Below are positions 8,471 to 18,646 of a stretch of 64,000 bases of DNA, one piece after another. The translations under genes and the position numbers were made by a program. Each line of letters begins with the position of its first letter. Position 1 is the first letter of the stretch. This stretch comes from Microbacterium suwonense (GTDB taxonomy: Bacteria > Actinomycetota > Actinomycetes > Actinomycetales > Microbacteriaceae), in assembly GCF_030296555.1 (NCBI RefSeq), contig NZ_AP027728.1, positions 744,001-808,000 on the forward strand. Direction: 5' to 3'. Below the pieces are notes generated by a model. That model worked only from the letters and a program-made list of their open reading frames with translations, was not told the DNA's origin and searched no databases.

Positions 8471-8887
8471 GTGAGCGACTACCCCGGTGAACGTCTCGGT
8501 CTGCCCGCCACCGGGCCGCGCAGCATCGCCCGGCCAGGGCGCAGGATCGGTGCGCTGGCGATCGACTATCTGGCCGCGACGATCATCGCGATCGGCTTCT
8601 TCGGCTACGACCAGTTCGCGCTTCCCACCGAGGCGGGGTGGACACAGTTCGCGCCGATGATCGTGTTCGCGGTGCTGCAGATCCTCTTCATCCCGACCGC
8701 CGGCGGCAGCCCCGGGCATCGCATTCTGGGCATGCGGGTGGTGCGCTTCGGCGGCGGATGGGTCGGCCTGTGGCGGCCGATCGTGCGCACACTCCTGCTG
8801 GTGGTGGTCATTCCCGCCGTGATCTGGGACGCCGACCAGCGCGGCCTGCACGACAAGGCCGCCGGAACCGTGCTCATCCGGGCCTGA
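8471..8887 (+). CDS. RDD-family membrane protein
   Basis: 138 residues with an RDD-type start (ARPGRRIGALAIDYLAATIIAIGF), three membrane segments (about 28-45, 60-75, 100-115) and the family end GLHDKAAGTVLIR. RDD proteins are small polytopic membrane proteins; some act as Na+/H+ antiporters but most are uncharacterised. The GTG lies six bases after TAGGCT (8459-8464), so the mRNA is probably leaderless. It is divergent from glnA, a common actinobacterial arrangement. Confidence 0.82.
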   Translation: MSDYPGERLGLPATGPRSIARPGRRIGALAIDYLAATIIAIGFFGYDQFALPTEAGWTQFAPMIVFAVLQILFIPTAGGSPGHRILGMRVVRFGGGWVGLWRPIVRTLLLVVVIPAVIWDADQRGLHDKAAGTVLIRA

Positions 8888-8888
8888 G

Positions 8889-9368
8889 TCAGCCTTTTCC
8901 GCGGTTGCGCCGGCGCATCTCCCGCGGTGCGCGGCCGCCCACGAACGACCGGGCCGGATCCACGACGAAGCCGCGTCGCAGCACCTGGCGTCCGATCAGC
9001 ATCCGGAACCCCATCTCGTCCCGGTTGGTCAGCGTGACCTCGCCCTCGACGTCGATGCCGACCAGCCGCATCCGCAGCAGAACCACCAGGCGCTTCTCGG
9101 AGTGTCCTGAAGAGCTGCGCACGGCGCGGCGGTCGTGCACGGGGCATTCGTGCACCGCCGCATCCTCCCGACTCTCCTGCCAGGGGTGCACGGCGAACCG
9201 CACCCAGCTCTCGCCGTCGCGATCGAACTCCTCGATGTCGAAGGCGTGCAGCGAAGAGGTGCGCGCACCGGTGTCGATCTTCGCCTTGATCCAGTCCACG
9301 CCCAGTTCGGGCAGCGCCACCCATTCGCGCCACCCGGTGGGCGTGTTTGAATGAGAAGACCGATTCAC
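8889..9368 (-). CDS. retropepsin-like / RimK-associated zinc protease-family protein
   Basis: 159 residues. WVALPELGVDWIKAKIDTGARTSSLHA contains the DTGA motif of the single-domain pepsin-like fold of COG4067 proteins, called ATP-dependent zinc proteases in databases; the second half has LTNRDEMGFRMLIGRQVLRRGFVVDP. Family members are usually next to rimK and are thought to trim poly-glutamate tails. Here it is divergent from a RimK-like gene with only 25 bp between the two starts. The GTG start at 9368 is tentative; no nearby ATG fits better. Confidence 0.75.
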   Translation of the reverse strand: MNRSSHSNTPTGWREWVALPELGVDWIKAKIDTGARTSSLHAFDIEEFDRDGESWVRFAVHPWQESREDAAVHECPVHDRRAVRSSSGHSEKRLVVLLRMRLVGIDVEGEVTLTNRDEMGFRMLIGRQVLRRGFVVDPARSFVGGRAPREMRRRNRGKG

Positions 9369-9393
9369 CCCTACATCCTGGCAGGAAACCTCT

Positions 9394-10581
9394 GTGAAGA
9401 TCGCCGTCCTCTCGCGGGCACCTCAGTCGTACTCCACGCAGCGCCTCCGCGCGGCTGCGCAGCAGCGCGGACACACGGTGAAAGTACTGAACACCCTGCG
9501 GTTCGCGATCGATCTCACCGCTGATGCGCCGGATCTGTTCTTCCGGGGGAAGCAGCTGAGTGACTACGACGCGATCCTGCCGCGGATCGGCAACTCGATC
9601 ACCTACTTCGGCACGGCGGTGGTGCGCCAGTTCGAGCAGATGGACGTGTATACGCCGAACACCGCGAACGGCATCTCCAGCGCGCGCGACAAGCTGCGCG
9701 CGAACCAGATCCTGTCCCGGCACAACATCGCCATGCCACCGACAGCCTTCGTACGCAACCGGGCTGATGTGCGACCGGCCATCGAGCGGGTCGGCGGGGC
9801 GCCTGTGGTGATCAAGCTGCTGGAAGGCACCCAGGGGATCGGGGTGATCCTGGCCCCACAGGTGAAGGTCGCCGAGGCGATCATCGAGACCCTGCACTCG
9901 ACCAAGCAGAACGTGCTGATCCAGAAGTTCATCTCCGAGAGCCGCGGACGCGACATCCGCGCCCTGGTCGTCGGCGACCGGGTGGTCGCGGCGATGCGTC
10001 GCGTCGCCGATGGGGACGAGTTCCGCTCAAACGTCCATCGCGGTGGACGGGTCGAGCCGGTAAGCCTCGATCCGGTGTACGAGCAGACTGCGGTGCGCTC
10101 GGCGCAGATCATGGGCTTGCGTGTCGCCGGTGTGGACATGCTCGAGAGCGATGCCGGACCGCTGGTCATGGAGGTGAATTCCTCCCCGGGACTGCAGGGC
10201 ATCGAGGCGGCGACCGAGCTCGACGTGGCCGGAGCGATCATCGACTACATCGCCAACCAGGTGGCTTTCCCTGACATCGACGTCCGTCAGAGGCTGAGCG
10301 TGTCGACGGGTTACGGCGTGGCGGAGCTGTCGGTGCACACGAATGCCGACCAGGTCGGGATGAAGCTCGGCGACCTGGGTCTGTGGGACCGCGACATCAC
10401 CGTGCTCACGCTGCACCGCGGCACGAATGTCATCCCGAACCCACGCAAGCACGTCGTGCTCGAGGCGGAGGATCGTCTGCTGTGCTTCGGGAAGCTCGAG
10501 GAGATGCGATCGATGATCCCGGAGAAGCGCCGTCGTCGCCCACGCGTGCGCCGACTGCCCAAAGAGCCGCTGGGTGAGTGA
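9394..10581 (+). CDS. rimK: RimK-like ATP-grasp ligase fused to a C-terminal TrkA_C (RCK_C) domain
   Basis: 395 residues. Residues 1-290 match RimK: an N-terminal Rossmann-like part, ATP-grasp segments (PVVIKLLEGTQGIGV, VLIQKFISESRGRDIRALVVG) and the metal-binding LVMEVNSSPGLQGIE. RimK adds glutamate residues to the C-terminus of ribosomal protein S6 or makes poly-alpha-glutamate. Residues about 310-375 (YGVAELSVHTNADQVGMKLG through EDRLLCFGKLEEM) look like the TrkA_C ligand-binding domain of potassium channels and antiporters. This addition is not part of the E. coli enzyme and suggests control by a small ligand. It ends with a strongly basic tail and abuts the convergent DUF4191 gene. Confidence 0.87.
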   Translation: MKIAVLSRAPQSYSTQRLRAAAQQRGHTVKVLNTLRFAIDLTADAPDLFFRGKQLSDYDAILPRIGNSITYFGTAVVRQFEQMDVYTPNTANGISSARDKLRANQILSRHNIAMPPTAFVRNRADVRPAIERVGGAPVVIKLLEGTQGIGVILAPQVKVAEAIIETLHSTKQNVLIQKFISESRGRDIRALVVGDRVVAAMRRVADGDEFRSNVHRGGRVEPVSLDPVYEQTAVRSAQIMGLRVAGVDMLESDAGPLVMEVNSSPGLQGIEAATELDVAGAIIDYIANQVAFPDIDVRQRLSVSTGYGVAELSVHTNADQVGMKLGDLGLWDRDITVLTLHRGTNVIPNPRKHVVLEAEDRLLCFGKLEEMRSMIPEKRRRRPRVRRLPKEPLGE

Positions 10582-11292
10582 TCAGCGCGGCCGCTGAGCG
10601 CGCACCTTGGTGGGGTCGATGCCCTTCGGGATCGGCAGCGACGACAGCGACTGCGACACGGAGTCGATCCGGCGGATGACGGCGGCCATCGTGGTCTTGT
10701 CCAGCGCCTTGGGGAGCTTCTTCACGGTCTTGGCGAGATCGGCGATCGCGACATCGTCGTCGCCGTGCCCGACGTACAGTACCGTCACCGGCACGCCGTG
10801 TGCGACCCGCTGCGCCTTCTGCCGCTCTTCGTTGACCAGGCGGGTCAGGCGTCCTCGCGTGCCCTCGCCCACCACGACGATGCCGCCACGCCCGATGGCA
10901 CGGTAGACCGCCTCCTGGGTCTTCGGGTTGATGCCGACCGGGGCGTCGGATGCCTGCCAGCTGCGCCCCAGGCTGGTGCTGAGCACGTGGCCGGTGGCGC
11001 CGGGCATCCCGTCGATCTTGGCGTACATGGCCTTGGTCGACAGCCGGGTCATCAGGAACATGGCGCCGAGGATGCCGAACATCAGTCCGGTCACACCCCA
11101 CAGGATCAGTGAGAGCACGGCACCGTCGCCGATGAGATAGCCGACGATCAGACCGATGAGGATACCGCCGATCAGAATGGCCAGCTGCGCCCAGGGAAGC
11201 CAGCCGTAGACCTCCCGGGTGAACCGGAACAGGGAACGGATCTGGGAGAAGAAGCCGGGACGCTTCTCAGCTTCGGGAGCACGCTTTGCCAT
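10582..11292 (-). CDS. DUF4191 domain-containing membrane protein
   Basis: 236 residues; basic N-terminus, two adjacent membrane helices (about 33-55 and 58-82), then a soluble part with GATGHVLSTSLGRSWQASDAPVGINPKTQEAVYR and a TMAAVIRRIDSVSQSL end. This matches DUF4191, an actinobacterial family of unknown function usually near lipoyl or dihydrolipoyl genes, as here. TAGGCT lies 7 nt before the ATG on the coding strand, consistent with a leaderless transcript. Confidence 0.85.
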   Translation of the reverse strand: MAKRAPEAEKRPGFFSQIRSLFRFTREVYGWLPWAQLAILIGGILIGLIVGYLIGDGAVLSLILWGVTGLMFGILGAMFLMTRLSTKAMYAKIDGMPGATGHVLSTSLGRSWQASDAPVGINPKTQEAVYRAIGRGGIVVVGEGTRGRLTRLVNEERQKAQRVAHGVPVTVLYVGHGDDDVAIADLAKTVKKLPKALDKTTMAAVIRRIDSVSQSLSSLPIPKGIDPTKVRAQRPR

Positions 11293-11416
11293 GTGTACCA
11301 GCCTACCGAGTGATCGTCGTCGGGTTCACCCTGCACATCGGCGGTGATCGGGTCTGTTCTCCACAGGATCCGTGAATCGGGACGCTGGCGTCTGAGCCCT
11401 GGGGTGTGATGGAGGA

Positions 11417-12856
11417 ATGGATGACGTGGAGGATCTGATCGGCATGCACACCGGCGGGAGAATCGACGCTGACGGCGAGGAGAGGGACAGGCCGTTGGCT
11501 GCCGCGGAACTGGTTCCGGGGGCCCACCGGACGATTCGGCGGCTGGAGCGCTCCGATTCGCCCTACGCCGGCGTGCTGATCGCCGACGGCGATCGGCAGC
11601 GGGTGCGCGTGGACGCCTCCGACGTGGACGCGGTGCTGTGGGATCTCGCTGGTGCGCAGCACGTCGCCGGGGTGCGGGACATCGTGCGCGAGGCCGGTGG
11701 GCAGGCAGCTGTGCTGCCCTGGTGCGTCGAGCCGGTAGAGGTGTTCCTGGCACGGCGTGCTGCGGCTCAGCGCCCACTCTCCGTGGGCGAGGCGGTCACC
11801 CTCGTCGGCAGTCTGCTGCGCGGCATCGCCGAAATGGGCGGTCGGTCCGTCGGCGGTCGCTGGTGGCTCGATGACAGCTGCCGACCGCTGTTCGTGCCTG
11901 GAGATGGGCCATCGTGCGGGCAGGCGGCGATCACGATCCTCGAGCGCCTCCGCCAGGACGGCACCGATCGCGCACTGGAGCGTGTTCTGGCGCGGATATG
12001 CGCGGGTGCCGAGGACCACCGGGTGGTGCAGCGCTCGATGGACGGCTGGGAGCGCGAGCTCACCGACCTCGCCGCGCCTCGCGCGCTGGAACGCGATGTG
12101 CATGCGCCGGAGCGGGTGCGCACGATCCCACTGCACCGCTCCCGGCTCCCGCAGGTCGAGCCGGACGGGCGACGCGAGCACCGCAGCATGCGTGAGCGGC
12201 TCGTGAGGCTGTGGGCATCGGCGCTCGAGCGCGTTCGGCCGCTGAATCCGCGCAGGATCTCGGCGACCGATCGGTCGGGTGAGGCCACCGACGCGCGCAG
12301 ACCGCGCGGACGGATGCTGTTGGTCGGTGTCGCTGCGGCATCCGCTGTGCTCATCGTGGGACTGCTGTGGCCGGGTGGGGGAGATGACGCCGTCTCACCG
12401 CGCGCGGTGGCGGCCGATGACGGCACGGCGACGGCTGCGACGGGTGAACCGGAGGATGCCGCGCAGGAAGAGGCTGAGCGGGAACAGCGGCGGGATTCAG
12501 CCTCACCGGACTCCTCCGACGAACCGGATGCGTCTCGCCCCGTGCGTGACGAGGGCGACGTGACGGATGCTGCGGTGCGGCTGCTCACTCGGATCGATGA
12601 CTGCCGGAACGAGGAGGACACTGCGTGCGCGGAGGCTGCGGTGCCTGGCGGAGGCGCCGTGATCCAGGAGCGGCTCGGACAGGATGCGTCGGAACGCGAC
12701 GCGACGCTGATCGAGGACTATGGCGATGTCGCCGTCATCCGCCTGGCTGCCGGAGCGGAGACGGGGGAGCAGATGCTCGTGATCGTGCGCACAGACGCCG
12801 GATGGCTGGTCCGCGACGTTTATGACGTCGCGGACCAGCCATCCGGTTCGGGCTGA
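11417..12856 (+). CDS. uncharacterised single-pass membrane protein
   Basis: 479 residues, not recognised. The N-terminal half is soluble and acidic with an Arg-rich part around 215-300; a single membrane helix lies at about 302-322 (MLLVGVAAASAVLIVGLLW); the C-terminal part begins with a disordered Glu/Ala/Asp-rich linker and ends in a compact domain of about 90 residues (TDAAVRLLTRIDDCRNEEDTACAEAA to the end). The layout resembles a membrane-anchored regulator with a degenerate kinase-like or sensor head, but no catalytic motif is visible. GGAGG precedes the ATG. A perfect hairpin is built into its last codons. Confidence 0.7.
   Translation: MDDVEDLIGMHTGGRIDADGEERDRPLAAAELVPGAHRTIRRLERSDSPYAGVLIADGDRQRVRVDASDVDAVLWDLAGAQHVAGVRDIVREAGGQAAVLPWCVEPVEVFLARRAAAQRPLSVGEAVTLVGSLLRGIAEMGGRSVGGRWWLDDSCRPLFVPGDGPSCGQAAITILERLRQDGTDRALERVLARICAGAEDHRVVQRSMDGWERELTDLAAPRALERDVHAPERVRTIPLHRSRLPQVEPDGRREHRSMRERLVRLWASALERVRPLNPRRISATDRSGEATDARRPRGRMLLVGVAAASAVLIVGLLWPGGGDDAVSPRAVAADDGTATAATGEPEDAAQEEAEREQRRDSASPDSSDEPDASRPVRDEGDVTDAAVRLLTRIDDCRNEEDTACAEAAVPGGGAVIQERLGQDASERDATLIEDYGDVAVIRLAAGAETGEQMLVIVRTDAGWLVRDVYDVADQPSGSG
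12798..12846. terminator. hairpin inside the last codons of the upstream gene, probable bidirectional terminator
   Basis: Arms of 22 bp (12798-12819 and 12825-12846) are perfectly complementary around a 5-nt loop. The hairpin encodes the residues just before the stop at 12856 and faces the convergent E2 gene, whose stop is at 12897. No T-tract follows, as is common in high-GC actinobacteria. Confidence 0.65.
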
Positions 12857-12896
12857 GGTCGAGGCGGTCAGAGACCGCTCGGATCCGGCCCGGTGA

Positions 12897-14651
12897 TCAG
12901 ATCCCGAGGGTCGCGGCGAAGTCCGCGGACTCAAGACGGTTCTTGATGGCGGCGAGGAAGCGAGCCGCGTCGGCGCCGTCGATGATGCGGTGATCGTACG
13001 AGATCGCCAGGTACACGTAGGAGCGCACGGCGATGGCGTCGACACCGTCGACCGTGACCACGCCGGGCCGCTTGAAGACGACGCCGGTTCCCAGGATCGC
13101 GGACTGCGGCAGGAAGACCAGCGGCGTGTCGAACAGCGCGCCACGCGATCCGGTGTTGGTCACCGTGAAGGTACCGCCGGCCAGCTCGTCGGGCTTGAGC
13201 TTGTTGTCGCGGGTGCGGGCAGCGAGATCGGCGATGTCGTGGGCCAGCTGAGCGATGTTCTTCGTCGCAGCGTCCCGGACGACCGGTGTGAGCAGGCCGC
13301 GCTCGGTGTCGACGGCGATCGAGATGTTCTCGGATGCCGGGTACACGATGCTGTCGCCGTCGACCGTGGCGTTGATGATCGGGTACGCCTGCAGCGCCTC
13401 GGCGGCGGCCAGGGTGAAGAACGGCAGGAAGGAGAGCTTGTCGCCCGTCTTCTGCAGGAACTCGTCCTTCTTCGCGGAGCGGTATGCGGCCAGCTTGGTG
13501 ACGTCCACCTCGACGAACGTGGTCAGCTGTGCCGTCTGCTGCATCGAGGCGACTGCGCGCTCGGCCACGACCTTGCGCAGACGCGACATCTTCTGCGTCG
13601 TGCCGCGCAGCGGCGAGACCTCGAGCGGAGCAGGGGCCGGGGCGGTCGGGGCGGCTGCAGCCGGAGCCTGCGTCTTGGCCTCAGCGGCCTTCAGGACGTC
13701 CTCCTTGCGGATGCGTCCGCCGACACCGGTTCCCTTGACGGATGCCAGGTCGACGCCCTGCTGAGAGGCCAGACGGCGCACGAGCGGTGTCACGTACAGG
13801 GAGTCGGAGCCCTCTGCAGCCGGCGCTGCAGGCGCTGCGACGCTGTGCGCGGCGGGAGCAGGAGCCGGCTGCGGAGCGGGCGCGGGCTCTGCCTGCGGAG
13901 TCGGAGCGGGTGCTGCGGGTGCCTCTTCGGCCTTCGGTGCTTCTGCCTTCGGCGCTTCAGCCGCGGGAGCCTCGGCCTTCGGGGCTTCGGTCTGTGGTGC
14001 CTCAGCCGCGGGTGCGGCGGCACCCGATCCGATGCGGGCGAGCACGGCGCCGACGGCGACGGTCTCATCCTCGGCGGCGAGGATCTCCTGCAGGGTGCCC
14101 GCGACGGGCGAGGGGATCTCGGTGTCGACCTTGTCGGTCGAGATCTCCAGCAGAGCCTCATCGACCTCGACATCGTCTCCGACGGCCTTCAACCAGCGGG
14201 TGACGGTGCCCTCGGTCACGCTCTCGCCGAGTTCAGGGAGGACGACATCGGTGGCGTCGCCCGACGCAGCTGCTGCGGCCGGGGCGGGTTCTGCGGCCGG
14301 GGTGGGCTCTGCAGCGGGGGCGGCGGGCTGTTCCTCAGCGGGCGTCGCCTCAGCTGCCGGCTGCTCCGCGGCATCGGCGGCTGCCGGCGCGTCGTCGGAC
14401 GCTCCCGCTCCGCTGCCGTCGCCGATGCGAGCCAGCAGGGCGCCGACCTCGACGGTCTCGTCCTCGGCCACGAGGATCTCCTCGATGACGCCGCTGATCG
14501 GAGAGGGGATCTCGGTGTCGACCTTGTCGGTCGAGATCTCGAGCAGGCCCTCATCCGCCTGCACCGTGTCGCCGACCTGCTTAAGCCAGCGAGTGACAGT
14601 ACCCTCGGTGACACTCTCCCCGAGTGCGGGGAGGACCACGGGTGTGCTCAT
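12897..14651 (-). CDS. sucB: dihydrolipoamide acyltransferase E2 (2-oxoglutarate dehydrogenase type), two lipoyl domains
   Basis: 584 residues: two lipoyl domains, each with an ETDKVDTE-type lipoylation site written here as [14 protein letters not shown], joined by Ala/Pro/Glu-rich linkers; a peripheral subunit-binding domain ([28 protein letters not shown]); and a catalytic domain ending [16 protein letters not shown], with the active-site His and Asp. It transfers the acyl group to CoA in a 2-oxo acid dehydrogenase complex. It is followed upstream by lpdA, the E3 component. The annotation succinyl- rather than acetyltransferase follows family convention; actinobacterial E2 can serve both complexes. 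GAAGGAG precedes the start. Confidence 0.9.
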   Translation of the reverse strand: MSTPVVLPALGESVTEGTVTRWLKQVGDTVQADEGLLEISTDKVDTEIPSPISGVIEEILVAEDETVEVGALLARIGDGSGAGASDDAPAAADAAEQPAAEATPAEEQPAAPAAEPTPAAEPAPAAAAASGDATDVVLPELGESVTEGTVTRWLKAVGDDVEVDEALLEISTDKVDTEIPSPVAGTLQEILAAEDETVAVGAVLARIGSGAAAPAAEAPQTEAPKAEAPAAEAPKAEAPKAEEAPAAPAPTPQAEPAPAPQPAPAPAAHSVAAPAAPAAEGSDSLYVTPLVRRLASQQGVDLASVKGTGVGGRIRKEDVLKAAEAKTQAPAAAAPTAPAPAPLEVSPLRGTTQKMSRLRKVVAERAVASMQQTAQLTTFVEVDVTKLAAYRSAKKDEFLQKTGDKLSFLPFFTLAAAEALQAYPIINATVDGDSIVYPASENISIAVDTERGLLTPVVRDAATKNIAQLAHDIADLAARTRDNKLKPDELAGGTFTVTNTGSRGALFDTPLVFLPQSAILGTGVVFKRPGVVTVDGVDAIAVRSYVYLAISYDHRIIDGADAARFLAAIKNRLESADFAATLGI

Positions 14652-14718
14652 GACGGAGTCTCCTTCAGAAATCTGTGACGTCTCAAGCTTAGTGACCTGA
14701 GCGTCCGGTTGTTGCGGT

Positions 14719-16092
14719 TCAGAGTGCGTGGAGCGGTTTTCCGGCCAGCGCGAGGAAGGCCTCGCCCAGTGCCTCGCTCTGGGTCGGGTGCGCGTGGATG
14801 AGGGGTGCGATGTCCTCGGGGTGAGCTTCCCAGGCCACGGCGAGCTGCCCCTCGGTGATGAGCTCGCCCACCCGGTCGCCGAGCAGATGCACGCCGACGA
14901 CGGGGCCGTCCTTCTGGCGAACCACCTTCACGAGCCCGCTGGTGCCGATGATCTCGCTCTTGCCGTTTCCCGCCAGGTTGTAGTCGTAGGCCACCACTGC
15001 CTCGGCGCCATAGGTTGCGATCGCGGCCTCCTCGGTGATGCCGACCGAGGCGACTTCCGGGCTGCAATAGGTCACCCGCGGGATCTGCGTCTCGGGGAGC
15101 GTCGGCACGTCGATGCCTGCGATCCGTTCGGCGACGGCGATGCCCTGCAGAAAGCCGCGATGGGCCAGCTGGAGCCCGGGGACGATGTCGCCCACCGCCC
15201 AGACCCTCTCGACACCGGTGCGCAGCTGTTCGTCCACGGTCACGAAACCGCGGTCCAGCGCGATGCCCGCCTCTTCGAAGCCGAGACCCGCAGTGGATGG
15301 GCCGCGACCGACGGCGACGAGCAGGTGGTCGGCGGTGAAGGTCTTGCCGTCCTCGAGCGTGACCGTCACCTGGTTCTCGTCCTGCTCGGCCTTCTGGAAC
15401 CGGGTGCCGAGGTTGTACGAGATGCCCTTGCGTCGGAACGCCCGCTCCAGGCCCTTGCTCAGCGCGACGTCCTCGTTGGGGACGAGATGGGGGAGAGCCT
15501 CGATGATGGTCACCTCGGCGCCGAAGGAGTGCCACACGCTGGCGAACTCCACGCCGATCACGCCACCGCCCAGCACGATCACCTTCGAGGGGATCTCGTC
15601 CAGGGCGAGCGCCTGCTCACTGGTGAGGATGCGTCCGCCGATCTCCAGCCCCGGCAGCGTGCGGCTGTACGAGCCCGTGGCCAGCACGACGTCCGCGCCG
15701 ACATAGCGGTCCTCTCCGACGCTCACGGATCGATCCGGCTCAAGACGCCCTTCACCCGGAACGACAGTGATGCCGCGGGCCTTGATCAGGCCCTCCAGCC
15801 CCTTGAACTTCTTGGCGACGATGCCCTCGCGGTAGGCGCGCACGCCCGCCGCGTCGATCGCCTCGAGGGTCGCGGTGACGCCGACGGATGCTGCCGTGCG
15901 GACGTGATCGGCCACTTCGGCCGCGTGCAGCAGAGCCTTGGTGGGGATGCAGCCGCGATGCAGGCACGTGCCGCCGACCTTGTCCTTCTCGATCAGCGCC
16001 ACCTTCCTGCCCAGCTCGCTGGCACGCAGTGCCGCGGCGTACCCGCCGCTTCCGCCGCCGAGGACGACGAGATCGAACTCGTGAACAGTCAT
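14719..16092 (-). CDS. lpdA: dihydrolipoyl dehydrogenase (E3)
   Basis: 457 residues, usual E3 size. FAD motif [14 protein letters not shown] at the N-terminus, redox disulfide [16 protein letters not shown] motif [12 protein letters not shown], the second FAD motif WAVGDIVPG and the dimer-interface catalytic pair [12 protein letters not shown]. It reoxidises dihydrolipoyl groups of 2-oxo acid dehydrogenases with NAD+. Its ATG overlaps the pepA stop by one base (TGATG), so it is translated behind pepA; E2 follows 67 nt downstream. Confidence 0.95.
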   Translation of the reverse strand: MTVHEFDLVVLGGGSGGYAAALRASELGRKVALIEKDKVGGTCLHRGCIPTKALLHAAEVADHVRTAASVGVTATLEAIDAAGVRAYREGIVAKKFKGLEGLIKARGITVVPGEGRLEPDRSVSVGEDRYVGADVVLATGSYSRTLPGLEIGGRILTSEQALALDEIPSKVIVLGGGVIGVEFASVWHSFGAEVTIIEALPHLVPNEDVALSKGLERAFRRKGISYNLGTRFQKAEQDENQVTVTLEDGKTFTADHLLVAVGRGPSTAGLGFEEAGIALDRGFVTVDEQLRTGVERVWAVGDIVPGLQLAHRGFLQGIAVAERIAGIDVPTLPETQIPRVTYCSPEVASVGITEEAAIATYGAEAVVAYDYNLAGNGKSEIIGTSGLVKVVRQKDGPVVGVHLLGDRVGELITEGQLAVAWEAHPEDIAPLIHAHPTQSEALGEAFLALAGKPLHAL

Positions 16093-17563
16093 CAGGCCTC
16101 CCTGACCGATGCGCGTGCGAATGCGATGAGCGAGCGGACGGTCGCACCGGTCGCGCCCTTCTCCGTGAAGCCGTACGGCGAGCCTTTGTGCTCGCCGGAA
16201 CCGGCGATGTCCAGATGCACCCAGGGGATGCGCGGCGCGTCTTCGGCATCCGAGACGCGACCCACGAAACGCTGCAGGAACAGACCGGCGAACAGCGACC
16301 CGCCGGAGCGGTCGGACATGTTCGCGTTGATCATGTCGGCGATCTGCGAGTCGAGCAGCTCTTCCATGTACTCGGGCAGCGGGAGGTGCCAGGCCGGTTC
16401 ACCGACCTGCTCGGATGCCGCGAGGTACTCCGCCACCGCCGCCTCATCGCCCATCACTCCCGTGTGGCGCATGCCCAGTGCGACGATGATCGCGCCGGTC
16501 AGCGTGGCCACATCCACGATGACGTCGGGCTTCTCGCGGCTCGCGGCGACCAGCCCGTCGGCCAGGACCAGGCGGCCCTCCGCATCGGTGTTCAGCACCT
16601 CGACCGTCTGCCCATCCAGCATCCGCAGCACGTCGCCGGGTCGGGTCGCGCGCCCCGAGGGCATGTTGTCCGCGATGCACATCCAGGCGGTCACCCGCAC
16701 GGGCAGGCCGAGAGCGGCGATCGCGCGGACCGCGGCGAGGACGGTCGCCGACCCGGCCATGTCGAACTTCATCCCCACCATGCTCGCAGCGGGCTTGAGC
16801 GACAGGCCGCCGGTGTCGAAGGTGATGCCCTTGCCGACCAGGGCGATGTGCCGCGCCGGGTCGGCGGGGAGTAGCTCAGGCGCACCAGCCGCGGCGGACG
16901 CTCCGAGCCGCGTCCCACGCCGATGATCCCGCCGAAGCCCTGCTCCTCGAGTTCGTTCTCGTCGAGGATCTCGACGTCGATCGGCAGGGATGCCACAGCA
17001 TCCGCTGCTGTCTGCGCGAGCTGCGCGGGACTCTGCCACTCCGCAGGAACCGAGACGAGGTCCTTGACCAGCGCGACGGACTCCGCGACGACTCGTGCGC
17101 TCTGCAGCGCCTCGTCGCCCGTATCGGCATGCAGGATCAGCGTCTCCGCACGGGCCGGCTTCTTCTCGGAGCGGTAGTCGTCGAAGCGGTAACCGCCCAG
17201 AAGCGCGCCTTCGGCAGCCGCATCCGCGAACTGCTCCAGGCCGGGGGCGAGGCCGATCGACACCGTCGCGAAGCCGGTCAGGCTGCGTGCAGCGGTGGCG
17301 GCCGCATCTCGCACGCTCTGCTCGCTCGGCGTGGCACCGGCGCTGACGACGGCCAGCGGCAGGTCGGTCACGGCGGGCAGATGCACGCGTGCGTAAGCGG
17401 AGGCCGTGCCCTTGTACCCGATCGCGGCGAGTGTCGCGGTCAGGCCGTCGAAGCCGGCGAGCGCGTCGTGGGCGCTGTCGGGATCGGGGATGACGAGCAC
17501 TGCGGCGTCTGCAGCACTTCCAGGGAACGGATCGGTCGTGTACGAGATCACGGGAAGCGTCAT
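16092..17563 (-). CDS. pepA: leucyl aminopeptidase (M17), frameshifted in this sequence
   Basis: Reconstructed length about 490 residues, normal for M17. The N-terminal macro-like domain is followed by the catalytic domain with GKGITFDTGGLSLKP, MKFDMAGSA and NTDAEGRLVLADGL, which hold the two-zinc ligands and bicarbonate site. It removes N-terminal residues from peptides in the cytoplasm. One base is missing in the C run seen as GGGG at 16866-16869; restoring it gives YSPADPARHIALVGKG. TAGGAT lies 6 nt before the ATG on the coding strand, suggesting a leaderless transcript that also covers lpdA. Confidence 0.93.
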
Positions 17564-17671
17564 GCTTCCATCCTAGGGAAGGGGCAGGAGCCGCACGCCC
17601 GGCGCGGGCGTGTTCGCTGTCAGCTTGAGTCGGTCAGGTCCTCACACGGCATCCGCTCGTAGCATTGACTC

Positions 17672-18601
17672 ATGCCCTTCTCCGCTGAGCTGTACGAGTC
17701 GATCGCCGGAGCACCTGATGTGCCCACCGGCCTTCCCCTGGTGATCCTGCTCACCGGCTTCACCGACGCGGGAAATGCGGTCTCCGGGCTCATCGAGCAC
17801 CTGCACGAGACGACTGCGCCGCAGCCGCTGATCGTCTTCGACAACGATGTGCTGCTGGATTATCGGGCCCGTCGTCCCATCGCCGTCTTCGATCAGGATC
17901 ATCTGACCGAGTTCCGCCCCGCGCGTCTGGATCTGTCGCTCGCACACGATGCACTGGGACAGCCCTTCCTGCTGTTGTCCGGATATGAGCCGGATTTCGC
18001 TTGGAACGCCTTCTCGGACGCGGTGCTCAGCTTTGCTGAGGGGTTCCAGGCGTCGTCGGTGACCTGGGTCCACTCGATCGCGATGCCGGTTCCGCACACA
18101 CGGCCGTTGGGCACCACGGTCAGCGGCAACCGCCGAGACCTCATCGCCGCGCACTCGGTGTGGCGGCCACGCACGCAGGTGCCTGCGACGGCCGGTCACC
18201 TGCTGGAGTATCGGCTGATCGAGCAGGATGTGCGCGTGGCCGGTTTCGTCCTGCTGGTGCCGCACTACCTCGCCGACACCGAATACCCCGACACCGTGCT
18301 CGCCGCGGCGGACAAGCTGATGGTCGCCACCGGGCTCGTGCTCAGGATGGACGAGGTGCAGCAGCACCGCGAGGAGTACTTGGCACGCGTGGAGGAGCAG
18401 GTGCGCGGCAACGACGAGCTCACTCAGATGCTGCACACGCTGGAACGTCGCCACGACGCCTATATGGCCGGCCGTGAGGAGGGCGTCGACTCCGACGAGC
18501 GCTTCGACGAGCGCGACCTGCCCAGTGCGGATGAGCTGGCAGCCGAGCTGGAACGCTATCTGGCCAGTCGTCGCCCCGGCGAGGAGGACAAGCACGCCTG
18601 A
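17672..18601 (+). CDS. PAC2-family protein
   Basis: 309 residues matching the PAC2 (proteasome assembly chaperone-like) family of actinobacteria: LVILLTGFTDAGNAVSGLI at the start, FDNDVLLDYRARRP, LLSGYEPDFAWNAF and a C-terminal helical part with many charged residues. Bacterial members are linked by context to protein quality control, but function is not established. TAGCAT lies 6 nt before the ATG, suggesting leaderless transcription. Always near sigA in this family of organisms, as here. Confidence 0.85.
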   Translation: MPFSAELYESIAGAPDVPTGLPLVILLTGFTDAGNAVSGLIEHLHETTAPQPLIVFDNDVLLDYRARRPIAVFDQDHLTEFRPARLDLSLAHDALGQPFLLLSGYEPDFAWNAFSDAVLSFAEGFQASSVTWVHSIAMPVPHTRPLGTTVSGNRRDLIAAHSVWRPRTQVPATAGHLLEYRLIEQDVRVAGFVLLVPHYLADTEYPDTVLAAADKLMVATGLVLRMDEVQQHREEYLARVEEQVRGNDELTQMLHTLERRHDAYMAGREEGVDSDERFDERDLPSADELAAELERYLASRRPGEEDKHA

Positions 18602-18646
18602 GCAGATCTGCGGGAATCCGATGAGGATGCCGCAGGCGTTCATGTG

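Noticed and set aside
13790..14700. Long open frames opposite the E2 gene
   Set aside because: They are complements of the Ala/Pro/Glu-rich linker and lipoyl codons; no family features.
14728..16926. 732-codon open frame opposite lpdA and pepA
   Set aside because: It is a GC-rich antisense shadow; the opposite strand encodes complete lpdA motifs and pepA.
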